Of a DNA stretch of 64,000 bases, positions 1-10,300 are shown piece by piece. The notes beneath the pieces were generated by a model, which was not told the origin of the DNA, did not search any database, and saw only the letters and a program-made list of their open reading frames with translations. The stretch's first letter is position 1, and each line of letters begins with the position of its first letter. The DNA is from Gari tellinella (taxonomy: Eukaryota; Mollusca; Bivalvia; Cardiida; Psammobiidae). The translations under genes were made by a program, and so were the position numbers. The stretch covers positions 79,722,216 to 79,786,215 of the forward strand of contig OV277868.1 of the NCBI GenBank assembly GCA_922989275.2, written 5' to 3'.

Positions 1-18
1 AATAACGATTCCCAACTA

Positions 19-1310
19 AATATGGGTTTATATCACTATTCCTAAGGTGCCAGTCTAACCATCGCTTTCCTTGACCCGTTACCATATATCGAAACGCCTT
101 TAAGCGCATTCAATTTGTGCAGTCATAATTATTTACAAAAAGTTAAATAAGAATATTTGCTAGATCTATATCTTAGCAACTTAAGGCTGGCTGAAAAAAA
201 GGTTAATGCATCTTAAGGCGCATTCTGCTTTACTTTCAACCTGCTTTAAGTGATCACCTGTCTTCAAAACTTGAACTGAACTATGCCATGTGCGGTAAGG
301 GGTTAATGTTGCGATGGTTTCATGTAGGCTTTGTTTTTGCTGCTGAACCCCTGATCGGCTGTTACACTATTAACCTTTAGCCCGCTAATTTTGTCGATAG
401 TAGTTTTTGCTGAAAGTGTAGACCCAGATGAGATACTTCCTTAAGAAGCTCTCTGATCAGAGTATACATTATTTGCTAGAAGAAGAAATTATTCTGAAAT
501 AGACAACATTCTAAGTTTTCAAATTCATAGTATTCTACTTTTAAATAAATGGTTTGAATAGTATCCATAAAATGAGGGGTAATTTTTTGAATATGCGTTG
601 AGCTAAGGGTTAATGACTGAGCAAGGCCTTAGCTGCTTGTAAGGGCTTCTATGTATATAAGTTATGATATAAATATGGATCTTGATTAAAACCTACATGT
701 TGCTTTAACCCTTTACTACATAGATATGTTTCATGAAAAATGTTTTATGTTCTCTAGTAGATGGTGACTTGAAGCGGGTTTAAAGTAAAACAGAGTGCAC
801 ATTTAGGCTCATTTTGATTTACTTTCAACCTGGTTTAAGTGATCACCTTTCTTCAATACTAGAAATATACCATGGAGTAAAGGGTTTGAAGTATCTTTGG
901 TATATTCCTTCCCGTTTGTTATGAAATTTCATTGATCTAGATCTTTGCTATTTGTCAAATCGTCGGGGTTTTTTGGCTTTATATTGCCTCTACCTATTCA
1001 ATATTCATGTATAGATAACAAATCCTGAATTCTCATAATGACACTTGTGCATTATCATTTTCAGCTTAATCTTTAAAATGCTTTAAGTAAACAGAGTAGT
1101 CCCTGTAGAGAGCTCCTACAGGAACTGTCTTTTCAGGGTCCACTCTGTTTGCAAAGGTTTAAAAATACTGATTTGTAATTGTGTTCCTTCATGTTGTATA
1201 TATGTTAATTTTGTTTGTGGACCATATTGAAAATTGGTTTGTTTGTTCTATACCAAATATGTAATCCACATGAAATAAAGTCGTTATTATTATTATTATT
1301 ATTATTATTA
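19..1310 (+). mobile_element. 1.29-kb retroposon-like insertion
   Basis: This block splits a MITE that is intact in the right duplicate at 7045-7070. Its right end has a polyadenylation-like signal (TGAAATAAAG at 1271) followed by a TTA triplet run up to the target sequence, as expected for the 3' end of a target-primed retroposon; a short TAA/TA target duplication is possible. Inside are two degenerate GCTTAAAGC-type hairpins (181-262 and 758-852) and a CAAACAGAG-type hairpin near 1085-1160. No reverse-transcriptase coding sequence is visible, so it is either the 3' UTR of a truncated LINE or a composite insertion. Confidence 0.65.
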
Positions 1311-1466
1311 TAACAACAACGCTTGCTGCTATCCCCCCACCCCAAACAAGAAAATTATGCCCAACCTATTTACGACTACAATGTGGTCTGCTTAAAATTG
1401 TCACCTGCTGTTTTTTCTAAAAGTTACATAATGGACATTATGACAGGAAAACTTAATGACGAGTGA

Positions 1467-1531
1467 CAAACAGCTTTAATCCAGATGAGACGCCGCGTAA
1501 CGCGGCGTCTCATCTGGATTCAAGCTGTTTC
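1467..1531. repeat. GACGCCGCG hairpin, nearly perfect
   Basis: This palindrome runs from AAACAGCTTTAATCC to GGATTCAAGCTGTTT with a one-base centre. Both arms carry the copy-specific variant CCAGATGAGACGCCGCG. It is the core of the split MITE in the left duplicate; its duplicate is at 7217-7281. Confidence 0.9.
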
Positions 1532-1649
1532 AAAATGAAAACCAATTTTCCTCCCTATAACGACTTCCTCCGAACAACGCACACACTTTTGTCTCCCATT
1601 TGGTGTCGTTGTAGAGAGGGAACGCTGTAGTACATCTTTGGATAATGGA

Positions 1650-2060
1650 ATATCGCATTCAATCTCCAGGTCAATGTGTCTGAAATCTAGATTTTTGACT
1701 TTAATGATTGAAATCATGTGTACGTCATTGGATGGCGGAGTGTAACGTTACAGATTCAAATCGCTGTGACCTTGATCTTTGACCTTAATATTAAAGAAAA
1801 TATTGTGCTATACTACATCAGTCAGGGATACAAAATATGGTGTGTGAGTACATATTATTGGGATGAATATGTTTAGTATACCATTTCAGGTCGCTGTGAC
1901 CCTGACCTTTGACCTAGTTTATAGAAAACATTCAATCATTAGAGCATATTACCAATGCCGTATAAGCTAGGGATATCAAATTAGGTTTATGAGTTTATCT
2001 TTGGGTAATAGAGTGTCTTGTATCGTTTGCAGGCCATTATGACTTTGACTTTTGATTTCC
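1650..2060 (+). repeat. Degenerate ~140-bp tandem repeats (GTGACCTTGACCTTTGACC type)
   Basis: Three diverged units carry the landmark CGCTGTGACCNTGANCTTTGACC near 1753, 1891 and 2035, about 138-143 bp apart. The same block is at 7400-7810 in the right duplicate, and a single unit at about 6925-6960. It resembles the core repeats of bivalve satellite/pearl elements. No gene is present here. Confidence 0.6.
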
Positions 2061-2289
2061 ATTGTGGGGAAAGCTTGTCCGGGGCATACAATTTCTAAAT
2101 GTTCTGTATGAGTTTGTCTAAATGTTTGTCTACACCAGCAAAACGCATTTCCGTGTCAATCCAATACTTTGGGGACTTACTGTAGAGCTCTAGATTCGGT
2201 GAGTATTTCAAAAACTTAAATCCTTATAATATGCCTTCATCAGACCCATATGGTGCAATCTTATCTGGTACCATGCCTACTGAAACACA

Positions 2290-2535
2290 GTTCTTGGTTT
2301 GTTTTTTTGTTTGTTTGCTTGGTTGATTTTTGTTTGTTGTTTTTTATGTTTGTTTGTTTGTTGTTGTAGGGTTTGTTGTGGTTGTTGTTTTTTGTTGTTG
2401 TTGGTGTTTGTTTGTTTTTTGTTGTTGTTTTGGGGTGGGGTTTTTTTTTTTTGGGGGGGGGGTTATTTGGGTGATTTGTGTCTTTCTGTTTTGTTTCTTT
2501 TTTGCTTTTGTTTGTTTGTTTTCTTGTTTTTTGCG
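2290..2535 (+). repeat. T/G-rich low-complexity run
   Basis: GTTT/GTTG simple sequence ends in a poly-T/poly-G stretch around 2440-2463. Short open frames across it (runs of F, V, C and L) are low-complexity artefacts. The matching run at 8040-8285 differs in T and G counts, as expected from slippage. Confidence 0.9.
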
Positions 2536-2795
2536 TAAATAACTAAATATACATGTTAGTCAAGCCGCACCATGATGCAGAATTACTATCAATGAGATTG
2601 ATCGTTCAGTGGCCCGGATGTATAAAAAGGGTCATACGGGATATATTCCGTTCTAATTTCTGAGAATATTACAGCTCCGTTTCAATTATTAACAGACCAT
2701 TATCGTTAAGAAAACCGAGATAGTCTTTATGAGGGAACTTAGTTTTAGCTTTTAAACTTTTTACACGCTATATGGGCGAATGTGTGACAACTTTT

Positions 2796-2861
2796 GCAAA
2801 CAGTTTGGATCCCGATGTGACGCCGAGTTACTCGGCGTCTCATCGGGATCAAAACTGTTTG
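2796..2861. repeat. GACGCCGAG hairpin
   Basis: This palindrome is GCAAACAGTTTGGATCCCG...CGGGATCAAAACTGTTTGG around a GAGTTACTC centre. Both arms carry the variant GATCCCGATG, unlike the CCAGATG arms at 1467. It is flanked by GTCGTCTGC-type sequence typical of the TTAACCCYTTCACTGC family. The duplicate is at 8547-8612. Confidence 0.88.
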
Positions 2862-3073
2862 GCACTCCTATGATATTTTCTCAAAGAAAACGCAGGAAAA
2901 TCAAAAATGACAATTGCCGCAGACGATAAAAATTTGCAGACGACATTTACATAACGTGCTAAAGATTAACCCTTATCATCTAAATTGTCGTCTGCTTCAA
3001 ATATATCGTCAGAGAAACAAAAATCAAATTTTGTATTTTTTTAAATTGAAGAAACAATGAATATGAGTATCAA

Positions 3074-3306
3074 TCAGTTTAGATCCAGATCAGGCACCCC
3101 GTTGTTCGGCGTCTGATCTGGACCCAAACTGTTTGCAATCATCAGCAAAGTCGCGCTTAGCATGCTAAGGGTTAAAACACTTAGTAGTGTCTTGACTAAT
3201 GGAATAATCTAAAACCCGTTAAAAGCATTAAACCTCTTCAATGCCTTACCTCGAGTACATTGGTTCTTTGGAAACAGTTTGGATCCTGATCAGACGCCGC
3301 GTAGTG
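3074..3306. repeat. Hairpin (3074-3137) and a half hairpin (3271-3306)
   Basis: The first is a palindrome with arms CAGTTTAGATCCAGATCAG and CTGATCTGGACCCAAACTG around a GGCACCCCGTTGTTCGGCG centre. The second has only a left arm (AAACAGTTTGGATCCTGATC) and stops abruptly at GCCGCGTAG, so it is a truncated copy. Both recur in the right duplicate at 8825-8888 and 9022-9057. Confidence 0.8.
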
Positions 3307-3477
3307 GCAACTTAAAGAAACTAAACCCCATATTTGGCTTAATCACTTTTTTGTAAATTTACGGATGCATGGCGCCTATATAAACACGTAAGTATTAGTT
3401 TAGGAAAGGTATTAATTTAAAAGATACATTTCAAAGAAAAACGAATAAGTTCAGTCGAGATTCAAACCCGAGAACGA

Positions 3478-3532
3478 ATGTCATTGTAAGGATGGAGTCG
3501 TTGTTCGGAGTGCCGTTGTAGGGAGGGAACGC
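3478..3532. mobile_element. End of a CTCCCTCTCTACAAC-type MITE
   Basis: CATTGTAAGGATGGAGTCG leads into CCGTTGTAGGGAGGGAACG, which is the right inverted repeat of the family at 7017-7382. The rest is missing. The duplicate is near 9230-9284. Confidence 0.6.
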
Positions 3533-3724
3533 CGTGTACAAGTACGGGTTAGACATTCTCAGGACCCTGATAACTCAGCGTCTTATCAGAATCCCGACGG
3601 TTTGACATACTGATGACATTTTTTGTAACCTGTTGCACGCTGCATGTATATATGTAATTGTCGTCTGCAAAAACTGTTATCTTCAACAATCTCTAAAGAT
3701 GATATTTCTCCATATTTTCTTTCG

Positions 3725-3996
3725 AAAACTCCCTAGCGACGAGTATACTCGTCATTTACAAACAGAGTACCTGTGAGGATTACACTTGTCCTATGCAAAC
3801 AGTGTAGACCTGATCAGAGGGCTCCTTAAGGAGCCCTCTGATCAGGGTCTACACTGTTTGTCATTTTTAAATATATTGTTAAAATCAACACTAAATAGTA
3901 CGAAAATTTCAAAATTATTATCAGGGCGTCAACCAGTTTGGACCCTGATGAGATGCCGAGTTACAAGGCGTCTCATCTGGATCTACACTGTTTGTA
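3725..3996. mobile_element. CGACGAGTATACTCGTC-ended MITE with two hairpins
   Basis: The left end is CCCTAGCGACGAGTATACTC (3731) followed by CATTTACAAACAG. A strong hairpin with a GGGCTCCTTAAGGAGCCC centre spans 3795-3861, and a second hairpin of the GACGCC type spans 3930-3994. The duplicate is about 9483-9748. Related left ends occur near 5505, 33256, 46690 and 63586. Confidence 0.75.
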
Positions 3997-4032
3997 TTTC
4001 GCTGTAAGCGTACATGCATAAGTAGTTTACAT

Positions 4033-5130
4033 GTAACAAGAGTTGTCAGAGAGACAACAAAGCTCGCCATCGGCACATTTAGAAACTTAAAAGCACACTC
4101 AAGGTCACCGAGGTCAAGCTTTTTGCCTGCATAGAAAGGTCTTGTCAATATACACATGAAAATTAAATATGAAGTTACACCTCAAGGGACATAGGAAATG
4201 TAAGCGTTTTTCGAAACCTAAACACAGATTTCGAATCCTTAAACTCTGGATCTAAGTTCAAGGTCAAGGTCACAGGGGTACAAATTGTTCTGTGCATGGA
4301 AAGGTATTGTCCATATACACACACATACCAACTATGAAAGCAATACCTCAAGGGACATAGAAGTTATAGACATTTTTCAAAACCTAAACACAGATTTCGA
4401 AACCTAAACGCGGGCCCTAAATTCAAGGTCAAGGTCACAGGGGTCCAAATTTTTCTGTGCATGGAAAGGTCTTAACCATAAACACACAATCATACCAACT
4501 ATGAAAGCAATACCTCAAGAGACATAGAAGTTAAAGGCATTTTTCAAAACCTAAACACAGATTTCGAAACCTAAACGCGGGCCCTGAGTTCAAGGTCAAT
4601 GTCACAGGGGTCCAAATGTTTCTGTGCATGGAAAGGTCTTGTCCATATACACACACATACCAACTATGAAAGCAACACCTCAAGAGACATAGAAGTTATA
4701 GGCATTTTTCGAAACCTAAACACAGATTTCGAAACCTAAATGCGGACCCTAAGTTCAAGGTCAAGGTCACAGGGGTCCAAATTTTTCTGTGCATGGAAAG
4801 GTCTTGTCCATATACACACACATACCAACAAGGGACATAGAAGTTATAGGTATTTTTCAAAACCTAAACACAGGTTTCGAAACCTAAACGCGGGCCCTAA
4901 GTTCAAGGTCAATGTTACAAGGGTCCAAATTTTTCTGTGCATGGAAAGGTCTTGTCCATATACACACACATACCAACTATGAAAGCAATACCTCAAGGGA
5001 CATAGAAGTTATAGACATTTTCTTAAAATTGTTTACGCCGTTCACGACGACGCCACCGCCGACGACGACGACGACTACACCGGGGGTATTGCAATAGCTC
5101 GTCATGTACTTCGTACAGGCGAGCTAAAAA
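4033..5130 (+). mobile_element. Pearl/Helentron-like element with 166-bp core repeats
   Basis: This element is complete. The left terminus AACAAGAGTTGTCAGAGAGA leads into AAAGCTCGCC. About six tandem core repeats follow; the landmark AACCTAAACACAGATTTCG recurs at 4215, 4381, 4548, 4713 and 4861, a period of 165-167 bp with one 18-bp deletion. A GAC-rich microsatellite spans about 5044-5077, and a right-terminal hairpin TAGCTCGTC...AGGCGAGCTA ends at 5130. Core repeats, microsatellite and 3' hairpin match the layout described for bivalve pearl elements, regarded as non-autonomous Helentrons. No transposase is encoded; short peptides here are frame artefacts. Confidence 0.8.
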
Positions 5131-5489
5131 CGGCAGAAATATTCTTGGTAATAGATACTCAGTAAAGTCTCAAGACAAACTTTGCAAACCAGATCTATCT
5201 AGATTACCCCAAAAAAAGTTTTTTGCAAAGACTAGGCACCTTTAAACCTCTCTCAAGCTACTTTTAAAATAAACACACGGTGCTGCACGAAAGTAGTACA
5301 ATATTCTGCATTACTTGACACTAGTTCAGATCATTATATAGTAACTTAATAAGGACGCATGATAAATCTGGATTTCGAACGCGAGGTTTTTCTGGAAGGA
5401 CTATACTTGACACCTGTATTAAGCAGTCATCTCCTTTTAAAGATCACCAGTTTCTGTACAAACAGTCGTTAAGAAAGATTGTTGTCTGT

Positions 5490-5650
5490 AAACCTATTCA
5501 GCCCTCGTGACGAGTAAACTGTCATTTACAAACAGTAAACATATAAAGAGTACACATGTCATATTAATGCAAACAGTGCAGACCCTGATCGGAGCCCTCT
5601 GATCATAGTCTGCACTGTTTGTAATACTGCAATAAATTGCAGACAGCAAT
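5490..5650. mobile_element. GAGCCCTC hairpin MITE
   Basis: The left end CCCTCGTGACGAGTAAACTG is related to the CGACGAGTATACTCGTC family. A short hairpin at 5569-5622 has arms GCAAACAGTGCAGACCCTGA and its complement around GGAGCCCTC. The duplicate is at 11231-11390, with its hairpin at 11310-11363. Confidence 0.7.
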
Positions 5651-6707
5651 CCCTTAATAGCACAGGGGCCAGACCCAAAAAAAAAGGTCTATACATAAAG
5701 AAAAGAAATAAATAGTCATAAATGGAATAGATTTAACTGAAAACTGGAATTGTCTATTTAAAGTTTCAGGGGTGAATGAGAAAATAGTTGTGCCAAAGAA
5801 CAAGGTTAAGCTTACCGTTATGACCGTGTCCAATAAATCCAGAGTCAAAGCAACTGCACTATTTCCGTCTTTCGCAGTAAGTGTACGGTTCTATATTAAC
5901 ACGGGCTACTCGGTTGTATCCGTGAGTTTCACTGTACCACAATATAGTTCACGTAAACAAGTCACGTGGTTTCAGTGAAAAAGCCATGCATTTCATACAC
6001 TGATCCAAAAAGTGCAGCGATTCCCGTCAATTACTACTCAAAAGTCAAAACACGAGGGCTCGACACGTTTAATTTACGTATATAAAGTTCATAAACCATT
6101 ACATTGTACGATTTGCAAGTGTATACACGTTCCTCGAGATGCACGTGCTGATGTTTTCTTGAAATAAACTTCGTATTAGAGAATACTGAAAAAAGCACGG
6201 ATTGTATGTGTTTTTGCGCTGTCTGCTTTAGCTTAATAATTATTATTCAACATTTTTTCTTCAAATTATTCAAAACTGTCAGGCAGTGAATGCTATGAAC
6301 AGAGGATCGTTAGGCAGAATAGTGGACACCGATAGATTATCGATAAACTGTCCTACGCTAGCTTGCGTGCCCGTCAATGTTCGGCTCTTACCGCTCGGTA
6401 TTTACGGAAACTCCCGACGACTCTTTGAACATATTAATTTTATTTTCAATTTGAAAAAGGACCAAATTAACATTAACTTACAATTCTTAAATTTATACCA
6501 AAAGAAAGAACAAATAGTCAAGTATACGAGCCCGTTTGTACAGAATTGATATCGATTTGTATAAATGCACAAGGTCGTGTTATATTATCCGTGTCGAGGC
6601 TTATTTTCAGCATTTTACTCTTTGTTTAATGTGATTTAGAGGTGTCTTTTTAAACTTAAAAAAGGACCAAAATCTTATTAAAATATTTTTTCAAAACAAA
6701 TTCCATC
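5650..6707. other. AT-rich end of the duplicated block, no gene
   Basis: Short frames occur (68 codons at 5772 and 87 codons at 6286), but both are AT-rich, lack recognisable motifs and simply recur in the right duplicate at 11513 and 12027. I see no repeat structure beyond the tandem duplication and cannot assign a role. Confidence 0.6.
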
Positions 6708-7016
6708 TATTTGCGAATGTAAATGTCCCTCCCTATAACGACTCTCTACGAACAACGCGCATAAATTGTGTCTCCCATTGGTTGTCGTTGTAGGGAGGGA
6801 GCGTTGAATTAAAAAAAAAATGTCCGAAAATTACATATGCCACCTCAGCTAGAGAAACCAAATGTGTTGTGTGAGTAGCACGGAGTTCATCCTCTGAGAT
6901 GACGGAGTGTTCCATACCATTTCCAGCACTTTGTGACCTTGACCTTGACCTTTTATCTCAATCATATAAAAAGCTTTGCCGGGACCCATTTCAGATACCA
7001 CACCAGCTATATAATT
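6708..7016. mobile_element. MITE end plus ~140-bp repeat unit at the duplication junction
   Basis: TCCCTCCCTATAACGACTC (6727) to GTCGTTGTAGGGAGGGAGCG (6784-6803) is the right part of a CTCCCTCTCTACAAC-type MITE. It is followed by an A10 run and one GTGACCTTGACCTTGACCTT unit near 6930. I infer this is the left end of the right duplicate. Confidence 0.6.
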
Positions 7017-7382
7017 ATTACTCCCTCTCTACAACGGCCCTCGCAATAACGATTCCCACCTAACAACAACGCTTGCTGCTATCCCCCCACCCCAAACAAG
7101 AAAATTATGCCCAACCTATTTACGACTACAATGTGGTCTGCTTAAAATTGTCACCTGCTGTTTTTTCTAAAAGTTACATAATGGACATTATGACAGGAAA
7201 ACTTAATGACGAGTGACAAACAGCTTTAATCCAGATGAGACGCCGCGTAACGCGGCGTCTCATCTGGATTCAAGCTGTTTCAAAATGAAAACCAATTTTC
7301 CTCCCTATAACGACTTCCTCCGAACAACGCACACACTTTTGTCTCCCATTTGGTGTCGTTGTAGAGAGGGAACGCTGTAGTA
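7017..7382. mobile_element. CTCCCTCTCTACAAC-type MITE (right duplicate)
   Basis: The left inverted repeat CTCCCTCTCTACAACGGC at 7021 mirrors the right repeat GTCGTTGTAGAGAGGG at 7354-7370. The centre holds a long hairpin (7217-7281) with arms around GATGAGACGCCGCG. The total of ~365 bp without coding capacity fits a non-autonomous DNA transposon. The left duplicate has the same element split by the 19-1310 insertion (parts 1-18 and 1311-1632). Related copies lie near 21470, 24912, 30683, 47321 and 50741. Confidence 0.8.
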
Positions 7383-10300
7383 CATCTTTGGATAATGGAA
7401 TATCGCATTCAATCTCCAGGTCAATGTGTCTGAAATCTAGATTTTTGACTTTAATGATTGAAATCATGTGTACGTCATTGGATGGCGGAGTGTAACGTTA
7501 CAGATTCAAATCGCTGTGACCTTGATCTTTGACCTTAATATTAAAGAAAATATTGTGCTATACTACATCAGTCAGGGATACAAAATATGGTGTGTGAGTA
7601 CATATTATTGGGATGAATATGTTTAGTATACCATTTCAGGTCGCTGTGACCCTGACCTTTGACCTAGTTTATAGAAAACATTCAATCATTAGAGCATATT
7701 ACCAATGCCGTATAAGCTAGGGATATCAAATTAGGTTTATGAGTTTATCTTTGGGTAATAGAGTGTCTTGTATCGTTTGCAGGCCATTATGACTTTGACT
7801 TTTGATTTCCATTGTGGGGAAAGCTTGTCCGGGGCATACAATTTCTAAATGTTCTGTATGAGTTTGTCTAAATGTTTGTCTACACCAGCAAAACGCATTT
7901 CCGTGTCAATCCAATACTTTGGGGACTTACTGTAGAGCTCTAGATTCGGTGAGTATTTCAAAAACTTAAATCCTTATAATATGCCTTCATCAGACCCATA
8001 TGGTGCAATCTTATCTGGTACCATGCCTACTGAAACACAGTTCTTGGTTTGTTTTTTTGTTTGTTTGCTTGGTTGATTTTTGTTTGTTGTTTTTTATGTT
8101 TGTTTGTTTGTTGTTGTAGGGTTTGTTGTGGTTGTTGTTTTTTGTTGTTGTTGGTGTTTGTTTGTTTTTTGTTGTTGTTTTGGGGTGGGGTTTTTTTTTT
8201 TGGGGGGGGGGGGGTATTTGGGTGATTTGTGTCTTTCTGTTTTGTTTCTTTTTTGCTTTTGTTTGTTTGTTTTCTTGTTTTTTGCGTAAATAACTAAATA
8301 TACATGTTAGTCAAGCCGCACCATGATGCAGAATTACTATCAATGAGATTGATCGTTCAGTGGCCCGGATGTATAAAAAGGGTCATACGGGATATATTCC
8401 GTTCTAATTTCTGAGAATATTACAGCTCCGTTTCAATTATTAACAGACCATTATCGTTAAGAAAACCGAGATAGTCTTTATGAGGGAACTTAGTTTTAGC
8501 TTTTAAACTTTTTACACGCTATATGGGCGAATGTGTGACAACTTTTGCAAACAGTTTGGATCCCGATGTGACGCCGAGTTACTCGGCGTCTCATCGGGAT
8601 CAAAACTGTTTGGCACTCCTATGATATTTTCTCAAAGAAAACGCAGGAAAATCAAAAATGACAATTGCCGCAGACGATAAAAATTTGCAGACGACATTTA
8701 CATAACGTGCTAAAGATTAACCCTTATCATCTAAATTGTCGTCTGCTTCAAATATATCGTCAGAGAAACAAAAATCAAATTTTGTATTTTTTTAAATTGA
8801 AGAAACAATGAATATGAGTATCAATCAGTTTAGATCCAGATCAGGCACCCCGTTGTTCGGCGTCTGATCTGGACCCAAACTGTTTGCAATCATCAGCAAA
8901 GTCGCGCTTAGCATGCTAAGGGTTAAAACACTTAGTAGTGTCTTGACTAATGGAATAATCTAAAACCCGTTAAAAGCATTAAACCTCTTCAATGCCTTAC
9001 CTCGAGTACATTGGTTCTTTGGAAACAGTTTGGATCCTGATCAGACGCCGCGTAGTGGCAACTTAAAGAAACTAAACCCCATATTTGGCTTAATCACTTT
9101 TTTGTAAATTTACGGATGCATGGCGCCTATATAAACACGTAAGTATTAGTTTAGGAAAGGTATTAATTTAAAAGATACATTTCAAAGAAAAACGAATAAG
9201 TTCAGTCGAGATTCAAACCCGAGAACGAATGTCATTGTAAGGATGGAGTCGTTGTTCGGAGTGCCGTTGTAGGGAGGGAACGCCGTGTACAAGTACGGGT
9301 TAGACATTCTCAGGACCCTGATAACTCAGCGTCTTATCAGAATCCCGACGGTTTGACATACTGATGACATTTTTTGTAACCTGTTGCACGCTGCATGTAT
9401 ATATGTAATTGTCGTCTGCAAAAACTGTTATCTTCAACAATCTCTAAAGATGATATTTCTCCATATTTTCTTTCGAAAACTCCCTAGCGACGAGTATACT
9501 CGTCATTTACAAACAGAGTACCTGTGAGAGGATTACACTTGTCCTATGCAAACAGTGTAGACCTGATCAGAGGGCTCCTTAAGGAGCCCTCTGATCAGGG
9601 TCTACACTGTTTGTCATTTTTAAATATATTGTTAAAATCAACACTAAATAGTACGAAAATTTCAAAATTATTATCAGGGCGTCAACCAGTTTGGACCCTG
9701 ATGAGATGCCGAGTTACAAGGCGTCTCATCTGGATCTACACTGTTTGTATTTCGCTGTAAGCGTACATGCATAAGTAGTTTACATGTAACAAGAGTTGTC
9801 AGAGAGACAACAAAGCTCGCCATCGGCACATTTAGAAACTTAAAAGCACACTCAAGGTCACCGAGGTCAAGCTTTTTGCCTGCATAGAAAGGTCTTGTCA
9901 ATATACACATGAAAATTAAATATGAAGTTACACCTCAAGGGACATAGGAAATGTAAGCGTTTTTCGAAACCTAAACACAGATTTCGAATCCTTAAACTCT
10001 GGATCTAAGTTCAAGGTCAAGGTCACAGGGGTACAAATTGTTCTGTGCATGGAAAGGTATTGTCCATATACACACACATACCAACTATGAAAGCAATACC
10101 TCAAGGGACATAGAAGTTATAGACATTTTTCAAAACCTAAACACAGATTTCGAAACCTAAACGCGGGCCCTAAATTCAAGGTCAAGGTCACAGGGGTCCA
10201 AATTTTTCTGTGCATGGAAAGGTCTTAACCATAAACACACAATCATACCAACTATGAAAGCAATACCTCAAGAGACATAGAAGTTAAAGGCATTTTTCAA

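Larger units (their letters stand above)
1..6707. repeat. 5.74-kb tandem duplication, left copy
   Basis: Positions 1311-6707 match 7061-12448 almost base for base, and 1-18 match 7045-7062 with one mismatch, so this copy continues past the left window edge and is interrupted by an insertion at about 19-1310. I found only three indels between the copies: a T/G run length difference near 2445, two bases near 3777 (extra in the right copy) and 12 bases near 5280 (extra here), plus occasional substitutions such as 4851. Contents are palindromic MITEs, a T/G-rich run, ~140-bp degenerate repeats and one pearl-like element; I see no credible gene. The near identity means recent duplication or an assembly duplicate. 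Confidence 0.95.

Noticed and set aside
2299..2542. Short F/V/C/L-rich open frames
   Set aside because: Translations of a GTTT/GTTG simple run; the right duplicate has the same with a different length.
3921..4157. Short frames over hairpins and pearl cores (for example NSVDPDETPCNSASHQGP)
   Set aside because: The same peptides appear wherever the GACGCC hairpin occurs; they are translations of MITE sequence.
4740..5097. Peptide FFCAWKGLVHIHTHTN repeated
   Set aside because: Frame through 166-bp core repeats; periodic and not conserved as a protein.
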